DNA of 64,000 bases from JANYHF01 sp963732765 (GCA_963732765.1 CAVTAS010000006.1:62001-126000), one strand, 5' to 3'. Shown: positions 1-9,010, counted from the first letter of the stretch. The notes: generated by a model not told the origin, from the sequence alone. Numbers and translations are program-made.

Positions 1-1238
1 TCGTACAGGGCCGCAACAGGCTCGGCACGGATGAATTTGCCGCGCGTCGCACGAACCTTCCGTATCGGTACCGATGAGTCGATCTGGCGGATCACGCCCT
101 CCACCAGGTCGCCGCCCTGGTTGACTTCGGCGACAATGCGGTCGGCCTCGAACTCCTCCAGTGCGGCCACCGCCACCTTGGCCCAGACCAGCGGCGCGTG
201 GCCCGCCACCGTGCGGTCGGACAGCACATAACCGCGGCCATCCACGTCGATCCCCGCGACCACGATCCCACAGGCATCGGCCTTGGGGCCGCTGGTCACC
301 GGCGGATCGACCGCGACCACGATGCGGACCAGCGCGGGCGCGCAGTCAATCCGTGTGCGCTCCAGTTGCGCGCGGTTCCACAGGCCATCCTCGCGATCCT
401 CCACCAGTTCGCCATCGAGTTCCTGGCGGCCGAGCGAGGTGGCGCCATAGCGGGCGCGCATTTCGGAAATGAAGCCGGGGGCAAGGTTGGCGAAATTGTC
501 CAGCGTGCGCGAGCGGCTGACGGCGGTGGCGGTATCTGCGAGGATGCGTTTTAGAACCGCGATCGGGCGCGGCGTGGTGGTCACCACCTGGCGCGGATTG
601 TCCCCCAGCCGCAGCGCAAACTGCAGCATGTCCCAGGTTTTGTCCGCATAGCGCCATTTAGCCAGCTCGTCGCACCAGGCCGCGCCAAACTGTGGCCCGC
701 GCAGACCGTCCGGATCCTCGGCCGAGAACAGCTGCGCGATGGAGCCATTGGGCCAGGTCAGCTGACGCTTGGATGGTTCGTACACGGGGCGTTCATGTGG
801 GGCGTGAACCGACAAGAGCCCCGACACGCCCTCGACCATGACCGAGCGCACATCGGCTATGGTCTCGCCGACCAGCGCAATGCGGCCGACCGGGTCACGC
901 GTGAAGGGGCGGTGGCCGAGCGCCATGGCGCGCACCCACTCGGCGCCCGCCCGCGTCTTGCCCGCGCCGCGGCCGCCCATGATCAGCCACGTGCGGTAGC
1001 CCCTGATCGTCCCGGCCGGTTCGATGTCATCGACCAGCCCCTCGCCGGGCAGGCTCGACGTTTCGCCAGCGTGCGCTGCGTCGGGCGGGGTCTGATCGGG
1101 ACGCACCCATGCCTGCCAGTCAAACAGCGCACTGATCACGTCGCCAGCCACCATCTCGGCAACCACACCGTCACAGTCGCCGCTTTGCGCTAAGGCTAGC
1201 AATTCGGCGCGCAAGCTCATGACGCCATTGGTCGACAT
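1..1238 (-). CDS. Phage/GTA terminase large subunit (partial, runs off left edge)
   Basis: ATP-driven DNA-packaging motor with a nuclease domain. About 412 codons are visible before the window edge and no stop is reached, so the C-terminus is missing. Seen: Walker A GGRGAGKTRAGAEW (about residues 88-101), a Walker B-like WCDELAKW, and a later VAVDPP segment typical of the terminase nuclease fold. The ATG at 1238 follows GGAGACGAGA and overlaps the 3' end of the upstream terminase-like gene. The Walker A and B wording is that of the large terminase of alphaproteobacterial gene transfer agents, so the cluster probably continues to the left. A prophage terminase of the same family is the alternative. 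Confidence 0.88.
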   Translation of the reverse strand, partial: MSTNGVMSLRAELLALAQSGDCDGVVAEMVAGDVISALFDWQAWVRPDQTPPDAAHAGETSSLPGEGLVDDIEPAGTIRGYRTWLIMGGRGAGKTRAGAEWVRAMALGHRPFTRDPVGRIALVGETIADVRSVMVEGVSGLLSVHAPHERPVYEPSKRQLTWPNGSIAQLFSAEDPDGLRGPQFGAAWCDELAKWRYADKTWDMLQFALRLGDNPRQVVTTTPRPIAVLKRILADTATAVSRSRTLDNFANLAPGFISEMRARYGATSLGRQELDGELVEDREDGLWNRAQLERTRIDCAPALVRIVVAVDPPVTSGPKADACGIVVAGIDVDGRGYVLSDRTVAGHAPLVWAKVAVAALEEFEADRIVAEVNQGGDLVEGVIRQIDSSVPIRKVRATRGKFIRAEPVAALY

Positions 1239-1653
1239 TCTCGTCTCCGTAGTTCATGGCGGTGGAAGAGGTTGGCGCATTGTCCGTGGACGAGCGGATG
1301 ACCGCGTCTCGCCTGGCGTCTTGCTTGGCGTCCAGCTTGACGAGGCTGTTCAGCAACGACGCGACGGCGCGCACGTCACGCTCGTTTTCAGCCGGAGTGG
1401 TCGTATCGGGGTCGTCCATGCGCTTCTCAAGGTTGGCGATCTTCTTGCCGATGAGGCGGCGCAACTGGATATGCTCCGGGGGCGCCTGATTGGCCCCGGG
1501 CGAGCCGCTCCGCGACCAAGCGTATTTCTTGGCGCGGCTGTAGATGTTGGACGATGCGACCTGGCATTGTTCGGCGATCTGGGCGACTGAAAGCTGGCCC
1601 TCGAGGTAGAGGCGTTCGACCTTGACCCAGGTCGCAGGCAAATGACGTTTCAT
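1171..1653 (-). CDS. Small terminase-like helix-turn-helix protein
   Basis: 160-aa protein directly upstream of, and overlapping by 68 bases, the large terminase gene. The N-terminal third contains an HTH-like stretch (LSVAQIAEQCQVASSNIYSR), as in small terminase subunits that recognise packaging DNA; the rest is charged and probably helical. The ATG at 1653 is preferred to an upstream in-frame start at 1755 because the extra 34 residues look unlike coding sequence. The role is inferred from position (first gene of the cluster, as g1 is in the Rhodobacter GTA) and from the HTH; sequence alone does not prove it. Confidence 0.7.
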   Translation of the reverse strand: MKRHLPATWVKVERLYLEGQLSVAQIAEQCQVASSNIYSRAKKYAWSRSGSPGANQAPPEHIQLRRLIGKKIANLEKRMDDPDTTTPAENERDVRAVASLLNSLVKLDAKQDARRDAVIRSSTDNAPTSSTAMNYGDENVDQWRHELARRIASLSAKRRL

Positions 1654-1775
1654 GGACGCCCCGATCTCTGTTGTGTGTGCACGGCTCAGTCCGGCTGGAC
1701 CTGCCTCGGCTCGGCCCGAATTGGGCCGCAATTTGCCGCAACGTCGCCCGATCAACGGTCAGCGGAGCAACCACC

Positions 1776-3335
1776 ATGGCGGCCAGCGAAGATCTGCCGG
1801 AGCCCCAGGCCCGTGCGCTGGTGGCACGGGCGGGGATCAGGGCGGGAGCGGCCGATCTCGACCGCATCGCCAAGGATGGCTGGGCGGGTTGGGTGCGCTG
1901 GCAGCTGGGCTTGCCCCCGGATGACGACCGAGCGACGCGCGACGCGCTCGCTACCGTTAGACTGCGCATCGAGTATGACAAGGGCGAAGGCTATCCCGCG
2001 CTCAAGGAAGACCGTCCGCTCACGTCTCTTGAAAAGCCAATCGGCACGCTCTGGCATCTGGCCGACTGGGACACCAAAATGGCGTGGGCGGAGCGTGTCC
2101 GTCCCGCCGACGAGCTGATCGCGGCAACCTTGCTGCGCGCTGCGCTGGCCGAAGGGCAACTGCGCGAGACCCTCGCCGATGTCTGGCGCGATCATTTCGC
2201 GGTCAGCCGCGAGGCGAGCGAGCATGTGGCGATTGCACTGCCGACGTACGATCGCGACGTCATCCGGCGTCATGCCCTCGGCAATTTCCGCACGTTTCTC
2301 GAGGCCGTCGCGACCTCCACCGCCATGCTGTCCTACCTCAACAACGCCTCCAGCCGCGCCTCGCCGGCCAACGAGAACTATGCCCGCGAACTATTCGAGT
2401 TGCATACGCTGGGCGCGGGCGCCTATCTCAACGACCGCTACGACCGTTGGCGCGAGGTGCCGGGCGCGGCGGAGGGCCGGCCCGAAGGTTACATCGATCA
2501 GGACGTGTACGAAGCAGCGCGCGCGCTCACCGGCTGGACTTTCGCCAACGGGCAGCAGATCGCCGAGGGCCAGAAGCTGCCGCGCAACGGTGAGTTCACC
2601 TTTGCAGAAGCCTGGCACGATCCCTACCAGAAGCGCGTGTTGGCAACCGAGTTCGACCCGCACCCCGCGCCGATGAGCGACGGGCGCAAGGTGCTTGACC
2701 TCGCCGCGTTCCATCCCGCGACGACACTCAACATCGCCGGTAAGTTATGCCGGCGCTTTGTCGCCGACGATCCGCCTGCGCACTTCATCGCCCGTATCGC
2801 GGCCGTATTCCAGGAGCACAGTCGCGCGCCGGACCAGATCGCCCGCACGGTCGAGGTAATCCTGCTCTCCGACGAGTTCCGCAGCGCCCAGCCGCGCCTC
2901 CAGCGCCCGCTGTTCTATCTGGCCTCGATGCAGCGCCAAGCCGGGGTCATTCTTCCGCCCACGCAGGATCTCAACTGGATGCTCGGCGGCATGGGCCAGC
3001 GGCTCTATGCCTGGCACACGCCGGCTGGCCATCCCGAACGCTCCGTCTACTGGCAATCACCCGGCCTGCTGGTGCGGCGCTGGCGCGGCCTGATGGGCAT
3101 CTGGCAGGCCATCCTTGAGCACAGCCCCGCGCGCGAGTGGCCGAGCCCGGCGGCGTTCTCGGAGCACTGGGCCAGCCAACTCGGATTGCCCCCGGACCGC
3201 GCCAGATACGCGGCTGACCTCCTGCGCCGTGAGTTCGGCGGCGATGGCGGATTCTCGACCGGCAAGGACCAGCGCTGGACTGTGGCTCAGGCGCTCTCGC
3301 TCCTGACCGCGACCTCCGATTATCAGATGGTGTAG
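1776..3335 (+). CDS. DUF1800 family protein
   Basis: 519-aa protein of the DUF1800 family, recognised by NENYARELFELHTLG and the surrounding planctomycete/proteobacterial DUF1800 pattern. The family is widespread, usually next to a DUF1501 gene as here, and its biochemical role is not established; export or a surface function has been suggested for the pair. The ATG at 1776 has AGCGGAG a few bases upstream; an earlier in-frame ATG at 1671 would lie in the divergent promoter region of the terminase genes. The stop is 4 bases before the next start, indicating an operon. Confidence 0.88.
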   Translation: MAASEDLPEPQARALVARAGIRAGAADLDRIAKDGWAGWVRWQLGLPPDDDRATRDALATVRLRIEYDKGEGYPALKEDRPLTSLEKPIGTLWHLADWDTKMAWAERVRPADELIAATLLRAALAEGQLRETLADVWRDHFAVSREASEHVAIALPTYDRDVIRRHALGNFRTFLEAVATSTAMLSYLNNASSRASPANENYARELFELHTLGAGAYLNDRYDRWREVPGAAEGRPEGYIDQDVYEAARALTGWTFANGQQIAEGQKLPRNGEFTFAEAWHDPYQKRVLATEFDPHPAPMSDGRKVLDLAAFHPATTLNIAGKLCRRFVADDPPAHFIARIAAVFQEHSRAPDQIARTVEVILLSDEFRSAQPRLQRPLFYLASMQRQAGVILPPTQDLNWMLGGMGQRLYAWHTPAGHPERSVYWQSPGLLVRRWRGLMGIWQAILEHSPAREWPSPAAFSEHWASQLGLPPDRARYAADLLRREFGGDGGFSTGKDQRWTVAQALSLLTATSDYQMV

Positions 3336-3339
3336 ACAG

Positions 3340-4578
3340 ATGATCCTCAACCGTCGCACATTCCTTGCCGGCAGCGCTGCACTCGCGGCGCCCACCAGCT
3401 TCGGCGTCACCTGGGCGCGGGCGGCGGGGCGGGCGGACAAGGCGCTGGTCGTGATATTCCTGCGCGGTGGCATGGACGCGCTCAACTTCATGGCGCCGGC
3501 CGATGACAAGGACTACCTCGCTGCGCGGCCGGCGTCGCTGCGGGTTGGCCTGACCGGCCAGCAGAAGGGTCACGCGATTGGCGGCCTGGACGGCGCCGGC
3601 GACCTGCTGCTGCATCCCGAGGCCGGGCTGCTGGCCACGCTGTGGCGCGCCGGCAAGCTGGCATTCATTCCCGCATCCGGGCTGGTCAATGGCACACGCA
3701 GCCACTTCCAGGCCATGGATCTGATCGAGCGCGGCATTGCGCGCGCCGACGGTTCGAGCCCGCGCGACGGCTGGCTGACGCGCGCGGCGCTCGCCATCGG
3801 CGGCCACCAACCGGGATCGATCGTCAGCATCGGCGGCGCCATGCCCCAGTCGCTGTCGCTGTGCCAGGACGCACTGCCGGTCAGCGACATCTGGGACATT
3901 GCCTGGGCGCCTTCGCAGGCTTTCCGCGAGGCGCTGCTCGAGATCCACGCCGGGCCCTCGCCGTTTGCCGTCGCGGGCCGGCAGGCGCTGGACGCGACTG
4001 GACAACTCGCGCTCAAGCTGGAACGCAACGACAGGCAGGAACCGTCGCTGCGCGATCCGCCCAAGGGCGTGGCCTATCCCGATCACAGCTTCGGGCGGAA
4101 CCTGAACTTTCTGGCCGAAATGCTGCGTATCGCTCCCGATATCGGCATCGCCACCGCCGACCTCGATGGCTGGGATACCCACGACAACCAGCCCGATCGC
4201 TTCGGCGAACTGGTCTCGACGCTGTCGCGCAGCCTTAGTGCGTTCACATCGCATCTCGACGCGATCGGGCGCGACGCGTCCGTGGTCGTCCTCAGCGAGT
4301 TCGGCCGCCGCATCAAGGCCAACGACAGTCGCGGCACCGACCATGGCCACGGCGGCCTGATGATGGTGATCGGCAACAGCGTGGCGGGCGGGCGCAACTA
4401 CGGCCGCTGGCCGGGGCTGGCGAACAACCGGCTGGACGAAGGCGCCGATCTGGCGGTGACCACCGATGTCCGCAACGTGCTGGCGACCGTGCTCAACGGG
4501 ATCGGATCGGGCGACGCGGTCGCCGCGGCGTTTCCGGGGTATACACCGCAGCTGATAGAAGGTCTGATGCGGGGGTAA
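3340..4578 (+). CDS. DUF1501 family protein with Tat signal
   Basis: 412 aa. The N-terminus NRRTFLAGSAALAAPTS is a twin-arginine signal (RRTFL), so the protein is probably folded and cofactor- or metal-loaded before export. The body carries DUF1501 features related to the alkaline phosphatase/sulfatase fold, including FLRGGMDALNF near residue 45 and DLDGWDTHDNQ and SEFGRR further on. It follows the DUF1800 gene by 4 bases; the two families are nearly always paired. Substrate unknown. Confidence 0.88.
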   Translation: MILNRRTFLAGSAALAAPTSFGVTWARAAGRADKALVVIFLRGGMDALNFMAPADDKDYLAARPASLRVGLTGQQKGHAIGGLDGAGDLLLHPEAGLLATLWRAGKLAFIPASGLVNGTRSHFQAMDLIERGIARADGSSPRDGWLTRAALAIGGHQPGSIVSIGGAMPQSLSLCQDALPVSDIWDIAWAPSQAFREALLEIHAGPSPFAVAGRQALDATGQLALKLERNDRQEPSLRDPPKGVAYPDHSFGRNLNFLAEMLRIAPDIGIATADLDGWDTHDNQPDRFGELVSTLSRSLSAFTSHLDAIGRDASVVVLSEFGRRIKANDSRGTDHGHGGLMMVIGNSVAGGRNYGRWPGLANNRLDEGADLAVTTDVRNVLATVLNGIGSGDAVAAAFPGYTPQLIEGLMRG

Positions 4579-4678
4579 TTGCAGGCCCTATGTTCCAACG
4601 AGACCGCTCGCCAAGCCATCCCCACCACAACTCTCCCCACAAGGTCACGACGGCAACTTTGTAAGAGGTGGCGCTAAT

Positions 4679-4830
4679 TTCGTTATCCCCGCGTAGGCGG
4701 GGATCCATGCAAGCCGATGGCAGTCTCATATGTCGACTCAAAACCACAAGCTGCCTCAGGAGCTTCCCTGGCGCCCACGTCGTGCCATACTTTGACATGC
4801 ATGGATACCCGCCTGCGCGGGTATGACGAA
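4679..4830. repeat. Inverted REP-type pair, copy A
   Basis: Two 33-base palindromic units in opposite orientation, 4679-4711 (TTCGTTATCCCCGCG...) and 4798-4830, separated by about 86 bases. Each unit has a CCCCGC/GCGGGG-type stem next to ATCCATGCA. The same paired arrangement recurs at 46882-47035 and 57683-57832. Copy A lies in the gap after the DUF1501 gene. The rest of 4579-4994 shows no gene. Confidence 0.8.
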
Positions 4831-4994
4831 TTGTGGGTCTGCTTGTATTTTTGCAGATGTCTCTCCAGGGGCAGCGCCGGGATGGGGGAACTCAGGGAGC
4901 GGACGGTTGAGTTTTGGGCGGGCTACGGGCCGGGACATTCGTGTGACGGTATGATAGGTTTGATCGTCGGTAGTCTCCGCGCCCTCGCAGAGAG

Positions 4995-5663
4995 ATGCGC
5001 ACAATCAGTGAACGGAGCAAACTCTTGATCCCCGCCCCTAAACCTGTGTACGCCCTAATCACCGCTCTCTTGGCATTGTTCCTTCTCGTGCTGCCGTGGC
5101 GCACCGCGCAGGCCGAGATCAGGTTCCGCCCCATCCAGACCCAGTTCATCGCCGCGCTGGCCGATCCCGGCGCGAAAGCGGGGACGGGCGCGGACGCCTG
5201 GGGTCTGTGGACGCTTGATCCCGGCCCGCGCGGTGTACGTCTCGACAGCTACCCGACGCTGACATCGGCAGGCGGCATGACGCCCGCCGGCTGGACCTTC
5301 AACAGCGCCGACTGGTGGCTGGAGGAACACGGCCTGATCATGGAACCGCCGCCGGGTCCGCTGCCGCCCGGCAAATACCTCGTCACCGGCGACCGCCGCG
5401 TGCAGACCGTGCTGACTGTTCACCCCAAAGACACGGACGGCGCGGTGCGCTGGGAGCTGGCCGACGGCGCGACGCTCCACGATGTGACCCACCTGCGCTG
5501 CCGCTCGGCGCGCTACCGGCCTTCGTCCGCTGGAGGTTCGTGTACGCCGGACAAGGCGCAGCAATCGGCGTTCCCGGTGCAGCCAGGCGCCGCCATGCCG
5601 CCGGTGGAGGGGTGTTTGAAGCAGGATTATGCGGTGTTGTTTGTGGTCGGGGTCGGCGAGTGA
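4995..5663 (+). CDS. Exported protein of unknown function
   Basis: 222 aa. Residues about 15-40 form a Sec signal peptide (hydrophobic ALITALLALFLLVLPW, then AQA cleavage site). The mature part has several Trp and Pro and three Cys in the C-terminal third, but no motif I recognise. It stands alone between repeat-rich gaps. The start at 4995 follows GCAGAGAG; a TTG at 5025 is an alternative that would still keep the signal peptide. Confidence 0.6.
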   Translation: MRTISERSKLLIPAPKPVYALITALLALFLLVLPWRTAQAEIRFRPIQTQFIAALADPGAKAGTGADAWGLWTLDPGPRGVRLDSYPTLTSAGGMTPAGWTFNSADWWLEEHGLIMEPPPGPLPPGKYLVTGDRRVQTVLTVHPKDTDGAVRWELADGATLHDVTHLRCRSARYRPSSAGGSCTPDKAQQSAFPVQPGAAMPPVEGCLKQDYAVLFVVGVGE

Positions 5664-6088
5664 AGGGGGCCGGTGATGGCTGCTGGGACTGTCGGCAGTC
5701 CTCATGACTAGAGCACTTCAGAGTTCGATAGAATCAAAATGCCTGTGGAGTTCAGTAGTCCATCGACTTCCGAGAGACTATCCTTGGAGCACCCGGGCGC
5801 ACTGCGGTGTGCCCCTACCATACAGCGACCTGCGTCCATCTAAACCTGAAGCCCTCTAATGTTGAGCTGAGTTCGGCCGTGGGCGAAGGGTCGACCGCAG
5901 TTGATGCTATCGAGCGGGAGTTCTGACCAAGCAACACGCGTTGCAGCAGCCCCATCACCTTCTCTTCTTGGGAGCAGGAAGACTTCACCCACTCCGACGG
6001 GTCGGCACTTTCGCCCGGCAGTGTAAGACCGTCGAGCCAAAGTTCCGACCTGTTGCTTGCGCAAAACTCAACTGTCTGCGGTCCGCGC
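5664..6088. other. Intergenic, no gene seen
   Basis: Both strands show only short, non-coding-looking reading frames. There are small hairpins but no tRNA fold and no convincing protein. Confidence 0.5.
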
Positions 6089-6208
6089 TACCCCCCACCC
6101 CTGCCGCAAAGGGGGAGGGGGTTCGCCTGCCCGTGTTTGAGCTCTTCGCCCGACTACGACAAGTGCGGCCCCCTCCCCCTTGACGGGGGAGGGCTGGGGT
6201 GGGGGTGA
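6089..6208. repeat. GC-rich inverted repeat pair
   Basis: A C-run/G-run unit (CCCCCACCCC...GGGGGAGGGGG) at about 6091-6121 is repeated in inverted orientation at about 6171-6207 (CCCCCTCCCCCTTGACGGGG, then a G-rich tail). Typical of dispersed REP-like elements in high-GC proteobacteria; no coding content. Confidence 0.6.
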
Positions 6209-6370
6209 AGGGCTGGGGACGGACGGTCTGAAATAGGATCGGGCCAAAGGTTAGAAATTTCGTTGTACGGTTTCACTCGTGGGTATTGAGACCGCGCGGC
6301 TATCGTTCCAGAGGCATCAGCGCATACGCGCGTTACGACGCGTCCCACCTTCTGTTGCGCGTTGCCATTT

Positions 6371-6388
6371 CGTAACTAATATGTTACC
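6371..6388. promoter_or_regulatory. Candidate ArsR operator, copy 1
   Basis: CGTAAC-TAATAT-GTTACC: the 5-base arms GTAAC/GTTAC with a 6-base spacer are identical in layout to the dyads at 8273-8288 and 9013-9030. It lies 89 bases before the DUF6632-like start, in the leader or promoter of that gene. Confidence 0.6.
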
Positions 6389-6476
6389 AAAGGAGAGCGT
6401 CGTGGGTGCATCTCTGGAGGGCGGTAGGAGCTGCCCTCACCCAAGTCGGGATCTTGTTGGAGTTGGGGAGATTGAT

Positions 6477-6914
6477 ATGGTCTCGGACACAGACAAGCTT
6501 GGTCACCTGAAGCTGTTCTTGAACATCTTCGGTGTCATTTCGATCTTGCTGTTCGGCACGCTGTTTGTCCTCACGGCGCTCGATGCTCCGATCATGCAGG
6601 AGGGCGGGTCGCTCCGCTTCCTGCGCTGGCAACCGCTTGCCAAACATATCGAACTGATGATCGAAATCATCTACCTGGTATGGGGCGTATTCTTGTTTCG
6701 CGCGGCGCGAAATCCGCTCGCCTACCTGTCGTTTATCGACTTCACCATCTGGGCCAATCTTGCCCATGGCTTGCTGATGATCCCGCAATCCCATGTCATG
6801 GAGGGCTTCCAATACAAGCTCATCACGGACGTGGCCTACTGCCTCGTGCTGGCGGTGGGGCTGTGGCTTCTCCGCCCGGCCGGCACGGAACGTCGGAGCG
6901 AAGCGGTTCGCTGA
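6477..6914 (+). CDS. DUF6632-like four-helix membrane protein
   Basis: 145 aa with about four hydrophobic segments (residues 12-33, 60-75, 85-105, 115-135) and the signature FRAARNPLAYLSFIDFT that I associate with the DUF6632 family. The ATG at 6477 has GGGGAG at a 6-base distance; a GTG at 6402 behind AAAGGAGAG is an in-frame alternative that would add 25 residues. The stop overlaps the next start by one base (TGATG), so the two are co-translated. Function unknown; it probably belongs to the ArsR regulon through the upstream dyad. Confidence 0.72.
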   Translation: MVSDTDKLGHLKLFLNIFGVISILLFGTLFVLTALDAPIMQEGGSLRFLRWQPLAKHIELMIEIIYLVWGVFLFRAARNPLAYLSFIDFTIWANLAHGLLMIPQSHVMEGFQYKLITDVAYCLVLAVGLWLLRPAGTERRSEAVR

Positions 6915-7279
6915 TGTCCTATACTCGCGCCAGCCTGCTCTATCTCGCGAGCTATCTCGGTCTGACCGGCCTTGGCTTTCTATTCGCGCCGCAGACGGCC
7001 CTGCGTCTGCTCGGCGCCGCCGGCAACTACGACACACCATTCGTGCAGTTTGTCGGAGCGTTCATGATCGCTCTCTCGATCATCGTCGCCCGGATTATAC
7101 AGCACGATCTGTCGGTCCTGCACCAAACGACGGTCGGCATCCGCCTGTTCTTCATCGCGGTCATTTTGTGGCTGTACGCCTCGACACGCGATCCGTTGTT
7201 CCTCGTCGTGCTGGCGGTTGTCTCACTCGGCGTCGCGCTGACGGTGGCGGGGCTGCTCATCGACCGCAAGCGACCATAG
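6914..7279 (+). CDS. Small hydrophobic membrane protein
   Basis: 121 aa, about four transmembrane segments: YLASYLGLTGLGFLFAP, a second around FMIALSIIV, a third around IRLFFIAVILWLY, a fourth near the C-terminus. The start overlaps the stop of the preceding gene (TGATG). I do not recognise a characterised family. Pairing with the DUF6632-like protein suggests a two-component membrane assembly, but that is inference. Confidence 0.68.
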   Translation: MSYTRASLLYLASYLGLTGLGFLFAPQTALRLLGAAGNYDTPFVQFVGAFMIALSIIVARIIQHDLSVLHQTTVGIRLFFIAVILWLYASTRDPLFLVVLAVVSLGVALTVAGLLIDRKRP

Positions 7280-7314
7280 CGCCGGCGGTCGCAAAGGCGC
7301 GGCCGCCCCGCGCC

Positions 7315-7725
7315 CTACTTCGCGCGCATCCGGTTGCCCTTGGGATTGTGCTCGAGTTCGGCCAGGCCCAGCTCCTCCAACAGCGGCGGAACGTACATGC
7401 CAAAGCGGCCGCGCAGGCCCTTTTTGCGTCCGTACCAGCCACCGTTCGGATTGCTGGGCGAGCGGCCCCAGGCTTCCACCGTGCCATCTTTGGCTGGTTT
7501 CTGCTCATCGGCCGATCCCAGCTCCATCCAGTCGCCATGCGTCTTCAGCATGGCGTGCAGATCGGCAAGACAGCGATAGTCGTAGTGCAGGACGGTTTTT
7601 CCGACCGTACACACCAGGATTTCGGAGCCGTCCACGGTCGCTCGATGCATGGTGAATTCCGAAGTCAGTGGCGGCGTCCTCAGTGCCCAAGGATTTTCGG
7701 CCGTGCCTTTTTCGGGTTTCGCCAT
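7315..7725 (-). CDS. DUF6855-like conserved protein
   Basis: 136 aa, soluble, rich in Gly/Trp, with the well-kept blocks LVCTVGKTVLHYDYRCLADL, GDWMELGSADEQK and GGWYGRKKGLRGRFGMYVPP. I associate these with DUF6855, a family of unknown function. The ATG at 7725 sets the start. It is the last gene of a minus-strand run downstream of arsR and two SRPBCC genes, 47 bases behind the nearest one, so it may share their transcript. Confidence 0.68.
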   Translation of the reverse strand: MAKPEKGTAENPWALRTPPLTSEFTMHRATVDGSEILVCTVGKTVLHYDYRCLADLHAMLKTHGDWMELGSADEQKPAKDGTVEAWGRSPSNPNGGWYGRKKGLRGRFGMYVPPLLEELGLAELEHNPKGNRMRAK

Positions 7726-7772
7726 GGTTGCCTCGTTGGCGGTTGGACGGAACGTTGCGATGCAAAGGCAGA

Positions 7773-8237
7773 TCAGCTGCGCTCGGCTTCGCGCTTGAGA
7801 TCGGCGGCGTACTGCGTGAACACCGGCTTGAAGTCGGGCAGCGAAGGCGCAATCATCGGCAGCATCAGGCCGGTGAAGACCTCCACCATGCTGAAAGTGA
7901 CCATGCCGCCGGACGACGGTGTCAGTGTGTAGGTCCGTACCCCGCGGAAGATTGCGTTGCCATCGCTCCACACCAGGCGTTTGTCCGGCTCGAACACATC
8001 GACCTTCACTTTGAAGATGCGCTTTGAAATCGGCACCTTGATTGAGATCGTCTCGCCCAGAGCGATACGTCCGGTGATTTCGGAAACTGTCGAGGTCCAG
8101 CGGGCGATCTTCGGGGCATCGGTTAGCAGTGCCCAGATCTTCTGTGGGCTGGCCTTGATGGCAATGGCCACGCCGACGGATTTGCGGAACGTGCTCTTGT
8201 CTTCGACGGCTAGGCCGTCCGCCCGAGGAGTTAGCAT
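7773..8237 (-). CDS. SRPBCC family protein (polyketide cyclase-like)
   Basis: 154 aa with a START/SRPBCC fold pattern: ASPQKIWALLTDAPKIARWT near residue 30, a central beta-rich part, and a C-terminal helix. Such proteins bind a hydrophobic ligand in a cavity; the ligand here is unknown. The ATG at 8237 is chosen over a TTG at 8297 because a GTAAC-N6-GTTAC dyad (8273-8288) lies between the two, fitting a promoter or operator rather than coding sequence. It follows the AHSA1-type gene in the arsR cluster. Confidence 0.75.
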   Translation of the reverse strand: MLTPRADGLAVEDKSTFRKSVGVAIAIKASPQKIWALLTDAPKIARWTSTVSEITGRIALGETISIKVPISKRIFKVKVDVFEPDKRLVWSDGNAIFRGVRTYTLTPSSGGMVTFSMVEVFTGLMLPMIAPSLPDFKPVFTQYAADLKREAERS

Positions 8238-8272
8238 GGTCACCCGCGCAGTGTTGTCAAGACGCCCTATTG

Positions 8273-8288
8273 GTAACTGCTGCGTTAC
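8273..8288. promoter_or_regulatory. Candidate ArsR operator, copy 2
   Basis: GTAAC-TGCTGC-GTTAC, perfect 5-base arms and 6-base spacer, 36 bases before the SRPBCC start at 8237. It has the same layout as the dyads at 6371-6388 and 9013-9030. Confidence 0.55.
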
Positions 8289-8300
8289 GTTTTGCAAGTC

Positions 8301-8723
8301 CTATTTGCGAGCCGCTGCAACCAGCGCAGTCATCACCACCTCCCATGAGCGTGCGTATCGAGGGGCCCGGTCACCCCACAGATCCGCGCTCTCGGGTTTG
8401 GCAGAATGGGTCACCGTTACGCGCGTCCTGCCGGCCTCTGGCTCGAACGTGATGACAGCCTCGGTCGGGTGCTCCGTATCGGTTGCAACATAGAAATCGA
8501 GCACGATCCGCCGCGGCGGCTGCCAGGCCGTGACTTTGCCAAGTTCGACTTCGCGCCCGTCGCCAGCGCGCTCGAAGAATCGCCCATCGGCCCGCAGGAA
8601 CAGCTTGCTGCCAGGATCATTTGTGTGACGCCGATCCGCCGGCCACCATTGGCTGATTTCCACGGTGAACAGCGCGAAAGCCGCGTCGATATCAAGCGGC
8701 AGCAGCACAGAGTGCGAGATCAT
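8301..8723 (-). CDS. AHSA1/SRPBCC domain protein
   Basis: 140 aa, activator-of-Hsp90-ATPase-homology (AHSA1) type SRPBCC domain: LPLDIDAAFALFTVEISQWW at the N-terminus, GDGREVELGKVTAWQPPRRI in the middle and a C-terminal helix after GDRAPRYARSWE. Proteins of this kind are classically encoded next to an ArsR repressor and may bind a small toxic or hydrophobic compound. The start overlaps the arsR stop (ATGA), so the two are translationally coupled. Confidence 0.85.
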   Translation of the reverse strand: MISHSVLLPLDIDAAFALFTVEISQWWPADRRHTNDPGSKLFLRADGRFFERAGDGREVELGKVTAWQPPRRIVLDFYVATDTEHPTEAVITFEPEAGRTRVTVTHSAKPESADLWGDRAPRYARSWEVVMTALVAAARK

Positions 8724-9010
8724 CGCTTGGCCAATTCCTCAAGACGCGACAGTGCGCTGGCCCAGAAGTCGTCGACAAAGGCGCGCACCGAGGCAAAGCC
8801 CTGCATGCGTACCGAGTAGATGTTCTTGGTGCCGTCCTCACGGGTTTCGACAAGGCCAGCGTCCTGCAGCAGTCGCAAATGCCTTGAGACCGCCGGGCGG
8901 CTGACCGGTAATCGTTCGGCAATCTCGTTGACGGACATCGGCCGTGCGCGCAATTCGTGCAGAATGGCGCGCCGCGTCGGATTTCCAAGAGCGTCCAGGG
9001 CGTGTAACAT
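8720..9010 (-). CDS. ArsR family winged-helix repressor
   Basis: 96 aa. Winged-helix DNA-binding protein: LDALGNPTRRAILHELRARP, recognition helix in VSRPAVSRHLRLLQDAGLV, then the wing. No CxC metal motif is visible, so it is probably not a metal sensor but one of the ArsR proteins that act with SRPBCC partners. The start lies 3 bases inside the dyad at 9013-9030, as expected for autorepression, and the same dyad occurs before two other transcription units nearby. Confidence 0.88.
   Translation of the reverse strand: MLHALDALGNPTRRAILHELRARPMSVNEIAERLPVSRPAVSRHLRLLQDAGLVETREDGTKNIYSVRMQGFASVRAFVDDFWASALSRLEELAKR

Noticed and set aside
2971..4350. Long minus-strand reading frame opposite the DUF1800/DUF1501 genes
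   Set aside because: Arg/Gln/Asp-rich translation with no motif, fully antisense to two recognised genes; a product of high GC content.
5715..5755. tRNA-like GTTCGATAGAATC stretch
   Set aside because: No acceptor, D or anticodon stem could be folded around it.
7773..8297. TTG start at 8297 for the SRPBCC gene
   Set aside because: Would place the GTAAC-N6-GTTAC dyad inside the coding region and add 20 non-conserved residues.
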